Below are positions 30,532 to 34,719 of a stretch of 34,719 bases of DNA, piece by piece. Made by a program: the position numbers and the translations under genes. The notes beneath the pieces were generated by a model. The model saw only the letters and a program-made list of their open reading frames with translations. It was not told the DNA's origin and did no database searches. Source of the DNA: RGIG5612 sp045600845 (lineage in GTDB: Bacteria > Bacillota > Clostridia > Lachnospirales > Lachnospiraceae); assembly GCA_045600845.1 (NCBI GenBank), contig JAZRYR010000021.1:1-34719 (forward strand). The letters are read 5' to 3'. Positions within the stretch are counted from its first letter, which is position 1; each line of letters starts with the position of its first letter.

Positions 30532-32199
30532 TCAGTTCCTTCTTTCACCTTTAAAGAATACCTCTTCCGGAACAATATTTCTCATGCCCTCCGCAGGGAT
30601 TTTAAGCAGATTTTCTTTTAGAATAATGTAGTCTGCATCTTTGCCGGATTCAATGGAGCCTTTCGTTTTTTCCAGTCGAAGCTGTTTTGCCCCATTGATC
30701 GTATAACCCAGCAGCATCTGCTCGATGGTCATGCATTCGCATTCTTGAGGAATGAATTCCGCAGTAGAATAATCCCCTGGCACAGTTGCATATTCCATAT
30801 CCTTACGTAATATGCCGACTTCCATCCCCTGATACGGACTCCATCCACTAAAATCAAAGAAGGCCGTATTATCGCTTGCAAAAGTTACAAGTGCACCGGA
30901 CCGCCACGCCGTTCCACACTTATAAGGATCCGTTCCACGTTTCTCTCCTAACATAGCCGTCATCGCAGCAACACCGCCCTGCAGGGCACTGCCTCCATGC
31001 CACGCCGGTGTGAAGTTTGCAATTACACCGAGTGGAGCAATTCGGAGAATATCTTCCCCGCGGACAACCGCAAGATGCGCCACGGTGATGTGTATATCCA
31101 ACTTTCCCCCAACTTTCTTTTGTGCCAGCTCTACAGCATCCAACGCAGTTTTTGCCGCAAGCTCACCAACCGTATGGGTGTGAAAATCAATTTTTTCTTC
31201 ATTCAGACGAACCAAAAGCTCAGAAAGAGTCTCTTCATCCGTGATTCTGCCACCGAAGGTTCCGTCATCATAAGAATCTATCATAGCAGCAGAGCGTCCG
31301 GCAACAATCCCATCCATCATGAGTTTCATTATGCGACAGCGTACATGTTCCGTATGATATTTTTTATCCATCTCTTTAAGGACATCAATGCAGTCCTCCA
31401 TCTGTCTTGGATCCATGATCATGTAACTGCTTTCAATCGTGATGGGAAGTTTTCCTTCGCGGTCCATATCGCAGAGGATCTGAAGAACGCGATCATGAAG
31501 CCCGATACTTGCAGGGGTTCCTGCTTCATATACACAAGTAATGCCCATATTTACGCAATAATCAATATACCGTTGTAAAGATGCGCGAATCTGTTCCTCT
31601 GTAATATCCTTTACATATCCAAAATTAAAAGGCTGAAAAGCGGCTTCCGTAGAAAATCCTGTCAGCTTGCCATTTTCATCTTTATCATACCGGCTCAGAT
31701 TCGGAGCAATATCTTCCACATCATCCGTCATATTAAAATCACGCAAAACTTTCGAATTGACCCATCCACTATGGCCCACAGCTTCCATAATGACAATCTG
31801 CACATCGGAACAGATTTCATCCAGATCCTTACAGGTCAGAATTTCCCCATGCAGGAAGAAAAACGGAAGTACAAACTTGTAGATATTCTTGCCGGGATTT
31901 GCTTCGATATGATTCCGGATGAAGTTCAGGCACCCTTCTTTTCCATCGCATTCAATCATCACAAGTTCCGGCGTATATTCCATTGCCGTACAGACTGCAA
32001 TGTGTTGATGAGCATCGATAATTCCAGGCATGACAAATGCTCCGTCAAGATCGCGAACCTCGCCTTCGTAATCTTCAAGCCCTTTTTCATCGCCGACATA
32101 AACAAATTTACCGTCTTTTACAGCAAATGCAGACACATTTATTTGATTTACATCGGAAGTAAAGACATTCGCATTCTTTATGATATAATCCACTTTCAT
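30532..32199 (-). CDS. Metal-dependent amidohydrolase, YtcJ-like (paralog 2)
   Basis: The start at 32199 (555 residues) is set by TTTAGGAGG upstream; an open frame 24 codons longer has no site and overlaps the phosphatase gene. The HxH motif is IIDAHQHIAV (H64, H66), the same register as paralog 1. The middle third (YDKDENGxLTGFSTEAAFQP onward) is nearly identical between the two. Differences cluster near residues 10-60, 370-430 and 480-500, including TVAHLAVVRGED versus TSAHLGIVRDED, which may tune substrate choice. Tandem duplication with divergence is the simplest origin. Confidence 0.9.
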   Translation of the reverse strand: MKVDYIIKNANVFTSDVNQINVSAFAVKDGKFVYVGDEKGLEDYEGEVRDLDGAFVMPGIIDAHQHIAVCTAMEYTPELVMIECDGKEGCLNFIRNHIEANPGKNIYKFVLPFFFLHGEILTCKDLDEICSDVQIVIMEAVGHSGWVNSKVLRDFNMTDDVEDIAPNLSRYDKDENGKLTGFSTEAAFQPFNFGYVKDITEEQIRASLQRYIDYCVNMGITCVYEAGTPASIGLHDRVLQILCDMDREGKLPITIESSYMIMDPRQMEDCIDVLKEMDKKYHTEHVRCRIMKLMMDGIVAGRSAAMIDSYDDGTFGGRITDEETLSELLVRLNEEKIDFHTHTVGELAAKTALDAVELAQKKVGGKLDIHITVAHLAVVRGEDILRIAPLGVIANFTPAWHGGSALQGGVAAMTAMLGEKRGTDPYKCGTAWRSGALVTFASDNTAFFDFSGWSPYQGMEVGILRKDMEYATVPGDYSTAEFIPQECECMTIEQMLLGYTINGAKQLRLEKTKGSIESGKDADYIILKENLLKIPAEGMRNIVPEEVFFKGERRN

Positions 32200-32230
32200 T
32201 CTCTGATTCCTCCTAAAGTTCCTGCATGAT

Positions 32231-34309
32231 TTACCTATTGTACTTAATTGCCACCATTGTGATGTCGTCAAACTGAGGAGCGTCTCCTGTAAACTCTGCC
32301 ACCTTTTGTCTTACATGTTCGCACAGTTTATCCATATCTTCTTTGTCTCCTTCATTTAACGCGGCGAGAAGCCGGTCTTCCCCAAAAAGCTCATCGTTTG
32401 CATTCGTTGCTTCCGTAACTCCGTCGGTATATAAGAAGAGGATGTCGTCCGTATATAACTGAAGCTGCTGTTCTTTATAGATAACATCTTCAACCCCTGC
32501 AAGAACTAAGCCAGGCTTACTGCTCACATATTTAAACGATTCCTCACCATGTTTAAGGACTGGTGGATTATGACCTGCGTTAGCGAATCGGATCAAACCG
32601 GTCTTCGTATCCATGATTCCCATCCAGGCAGTAACGAACATGCTGGCGTCATTTCCTTCGCAAAGGTTATTATTTCCATTTATGAAAACCTGGTCGATGG
32701 ACTGCCCCGCCTCCCGAAGGTTTTTAAGTTGCGTTAAGGAACGCATCATGAACATAGCAGCAGGAATCCCTTTTCCGGAAACATCTGCAATGATAAAGTT
32801 CAAAACGTTCTCATCCGTCATGTAAATATCATAAAAATCACCGCCGACTTCCTTTGCGGTATACATACATCCGGCAATAGAAAACTCGTCAGCCTTTGCT
32901 TTTTTAAAATCGTTTGAAAGATGTGGCAGAGCAGAAATCTGGATATTTCTTGCAAATTCCAGTTCTTTATCAATTCTGGAAGCAGCCTCATCAATATAGT
33001 GCTTTAACGTATCTACCGTGGAATTGATATCTGTGGACAGGGAAGCGAACTCCTGGTTCGTGTTTACATCTACAACGGTGTCCAGATCCCCCGCTGTTAT
33101 TTTTCCTAAGGCATTATTTACTTTGTCCAAATTGTTTAGGACAACCTTCTTTATCAGGAGGTAGATTATCGCAAAGAGAACTGCAAACACTAAAACTTCC
33201 ATGAATGAGTTAAGGAAGAACGAATTGTCTCTGTCTGTCATTGCTTCGTCATAAGGAATGACCGCAAATAAGGCGTATCCTGTTGCATCTTTATACATGG
33301 CAAGATAGCGTCCGTTTTCGTTTTTTATGTCATATTCTTTATTTTCCTCAAATGCAGTGGAGGAAGTCATCCCCAGGTCTTTAAGATTTTCGCCTCGCAG
33401 CTCGTCTGGACCGCTGATTACATTCAAGTTATCATCGGCAACGATCATAAAACCGCTTTGGCCGATGTGCAAAGTTTTTGTGTAAACGTCGATATAGGAA
33501 TGGATATCATCGGAGGAGTCTGACGACTTGATAAGACTATCTATATCGTTTAGTGCGGTGGTTAAAGTTTCCTGTGTCTGATTCTTAGCAAGGTTTGTTT
33601 GAACCAGATAGGTAAATCCCGTAGTAATAAAATATGCGATAAGCACTACTGCCAAAAGGCCTTTCTGAATTGTCTGGGAAATACTTCTATTGGCTTTTTT
33701 TACAATCAGACGCTCGCGGCAGAGAATCGTCAGAACGATTGCTGCTGCCATTACGCTTAACGAGTTCGCCAGAATCATAGGCACGGTACAGGTTTTAACA
33801 ACCTGTGCCGCTTTTACTGCTTCTCCCAGATTTGTAACATAAACCATGGTCAGGTGGAAAACTTCCATTACAACGCCAATGGCAAGGGAAAAAATCCAGC
33901 CCGAACGTTTGTTATCAAAGAGATATTTTCTAAGGGCCGCAGCATATAAGCCAGCGATGATCGTAGATACGGAACATGCCACACGGGTAAAAGTGCCTAC
34001 GCCCCATGCAACTGCAATCCATCTTTCTACACCGCCGATAATGCCGGCAATGATTCCGGCAGGACCGCCGAAAAACAGTCCGGCGCAAAGAGGCGCCGCA
34101 TCTCTTGCATTTACCATGGCGCCGGAAATAGGAATGCCCCATTCCGTGCCTACAATGGCAAGGCCTCCAAAAATGATACCGATTATTACCTGCCGCCACA
34201 GATATTTCAGCTTTCCAAAGGCCGTATATTTCTCAAATATGCAGAAAAGAGCCGAAACGATAACGGGTAGCAGAGCTGCAAAACTCAGTGAAATGTATGA
34301 AGATGTCAT
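32231..34309 (-). CDS. 5TMR-sensor, HAMP and SpoIIE-type PP2C phosphatase
   Basis: The 692-residue membrane protein has an N-terminal 5TMR_LYT-like module of several helices (1-200; NARDAAPLCAGLFFGGPAGIIAGIIGG). Another helix (about 220-240) precedes an extracytoplasmic ligand-binding region (about 245-365, with GFMIVADDNLNVISG as in Cache domains). A helix and HAMP follow (about 370-440). The C-terminal SpoIIE/RsbU phosphatase (about 475-690) has EVGGDFYD, DVSGKGIPAAMFM, FANAGHNPP and PQFDDITMVAI as metal-binding motifs. It would dephosphorylate an anti-sigma-antagonist-like protein on sensing a ligand, but no such partner is encoded here. AGGAGAATT precedes the ATG; it is the first gene of the operon running to 25936. 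Confidence 0.93.
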   Translation of the reverse strand: MTSSYISLSFAALLPVIVSALFCIFEKYTAFGKLKYLWRQVIIGIIFGGLAIVGTEWGIPISGAMVNARDAAPLCAGLFFGGPAGIIAGIIGGVERWIAVAWGVGTFTRVACSVSTIIAGLYAAALRKYLFDNKRSGWIFSLAIGVVMEVFHLTMVYVTNLGEAVKAAQVVKTCTVPMILANSLSVMAAAIVLTILCRERLIVKKANRSISQTIQKGLLAVVLIAYFITTGFTYLVQTNLAKNQTQETLTTALNDIDSLIKSSDSSDDIHSYIDVYTKTLHIGQSGFMIVADDNLNVISGPDELRGENLKDLGMTSSTAFEENKEYDIKNENGRYLAMYKDATGYALFAVIPYDEAMTDRDNSFFLNSFMEVLVFAVLFAIIYLLIKKVVLNNLDKVNNALGKITAGDLDTVVDVNTNQEFASLSTDINSTVDTLKHYIDEAASRIDKELEFARNIQISALPHLSNDFKKAKADEFSIAGCMYTAKEVGGDFYDIYMTDENVLNFIIADVSGKGIPAAMFMMRSLTQLKNLREAGQSIDQVFINGNNNLCEGNDASMFVTAWMGIMDTKTGLIRFANAGHNPPVLKHGEESFKYVSSKPGLVLAGVEDVIYKEQQLQLYTDDILFLYTDGVTEATNANDELFGEDRLLAALNEGDKEDMDKLCEHVRQKVAEFTGDAPQFDDITMVAIKYNR

Positions 34310-34611
34310 ATTAATTCTCCTGACGTAAAATATATAGAAAATTATACAATGCAGTATTCATAAATTAAAGCAGAAAAAGAATGGTTGCTTATCCTTTTTC
34401 TTCCTTCGGATTCAACTCCGCAAATCCGAAATTATCAGAAGGTCTTTTTCTCTATAAACTTGGGTTTGTCTCGCAGACATTATCCCGGCAAACCGGAATT
34501 TGCGGAGATATTCTTGGCTCATCAATCCAGAATTTGAGGAATTTTTCGGTAAATAAGCCATTTGGAAGACTTGCTCTGAAAAAAACAGCAAAAAAAATTC
34601 GGTTTGGCATG
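34310..34611. other. Intergenic region with promoter and inverted repeats
   Basis: A TATAAT -10 for the minus-strand phosphatase operon is at 34341-34346, with only a poor -35. Further on there is a 9-bp inverted pair, tccgcaaat near 34417-34425 with atttgcgga near 34498-34506. The stretch ends with aaaaaaattcggtttggcatg, which partly mirrors 123-141 and may be the left end of the terminal repeat element. A 69-codon minus ORF spans 34412-34621 but has no ribosome binding site I can support, so no gene is called. Confidence 0.4.
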
Positions 34612-34719
34612 ATATAACCATGAAAAAAACGGTTTATTTCTATAATTTCGCAGGATTTTGATCAAAAACCGTCTTATTTCATTGCAATCCATGATGTTTA
34701 CATGAAAAATAAGGAGAAA
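34612..34719. repeat. Terminal direct repeat, copy B
   Basis: Identical to bases 1-108 except position 34716 (g for a). It begins immediately after ggcatg and runs off the end of the window, so its right end is not visible here. Confidence 0.85.

Noticed and set aside
34412..34621. 69-codon minus-strand ORF in the right-hand intergenic region
   Set aside because: It overlaps inverted repeats and the terminal repeat and has no supported ribosome binding site. It is more likely part of a repeat than a gene.
1..34719. Circular plasmid or phage genome suggested by the identical ends
   Set aside because: There are no replication, partition, mobilisation or phage structural genes, the content is chromosomal metabolism, and the two end copies differ at one base.

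Overview
This 34.7-kb window looks like chromosomal DNA of an anaerobic, low-to-moderate-GC Firmicute, most likely a gut-type member of the Clostridia. The evidence is strong GGAGG-type ribosome binding sites, TTGACA/TATAAT promoters, short intrinsic terminators, and gene content such as an electron-bifurcating-type Etf/FAD-oxidase remnant, a DUF5714 protein, P1 peptidase, a WYL regulator and a 5TMR/SpoIIE phosphatase. Species cannot be fixed from the sequence alone. I see no rRNA, tRNA, CRISPR array, transposase or phage module. The first and last 108 bases are the same sequence with one mismatch, so the window is bounded by a dispersed repeat or an assembly break.

Region 1 (1-4.8 kb, mostly minus strand): a P-loop kinase-like gene; two tiny ORFs (24 and 38 codons) between two terminators; a WYL regulator and a GNAT acetyltransferase; then a decayed etfB-etfA-glcD-like locus carrying a frameshift, an in-frame TGA and two large internal deletions. 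Region 2 (4.8-9.1 kb): a phosphate module with a Na/Pi cotransporter, a PhoR-like kinase and a PhoP/PhoB-like regulator. Both the regulator and the transporter are preceded by 11-bp-phased TTTACA repeats resembling PHO boxes. Region 3 (9.1-16.9 kb): an MBOAT C-terminal remnant, a coiled-coil protein of twelve 11-residue repeats, a membrane-anchored protein, a ferredoxin plus FAD-reductase operon, mutY, a MATE remnant, and an acyl-CoA ligase preceded by what looks like a complete transcription attenuator with a tyrosine-rich leader peptide.

Region 4 (17.0-25.4 kb, minus strand): a dlt-like surface-acylation operon. In transcription order it has a DltD-like SGNH protein with a C-terminal Fn3-like domain, a DltB-like MBOAT, a DltC-like carrier protein, an SLC13-type anion transporter, an AMP-forming acyl ligase, a small membrane protein, an ECF sigma factor and a 66-residue protein. 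An acid moved by the transporter could be activated by the ligase, loaded on the carrier, passed across the membrane by the MBOAT and transferred to a surface polymer by the SGNH protein, with the ECF sigma factor as regulator. The enzyme order follows from known Dlt biology; the substrate and the regulatory role are inference.

Region 5 (25.4-26 kb) is a small gene graveyard holding a UroD-like methyltransferase remnant and a PucR-type HTH remnant. Region 6 (26-34.3 kb, minus strand) is one long apparent operon: a 5TMR-HAMP-SpoIIE phosphatase, two tandem paralogous amidohydrolases, a type I asparaginase, a 36-residue zinc ribbon, a DUF5714 protein and an ornithine-cyclodeaminase-family dehydrogenase. 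It suggests amide or amino-acid catabolism under an environmental sensor.

The two best candidates for something undescribed are the tyrosine-codon attenuator (14.88-15.15 kb) and the SLC13-containing dlt-like operon with its own ECF sigma factor (17.0-24.2 kb).
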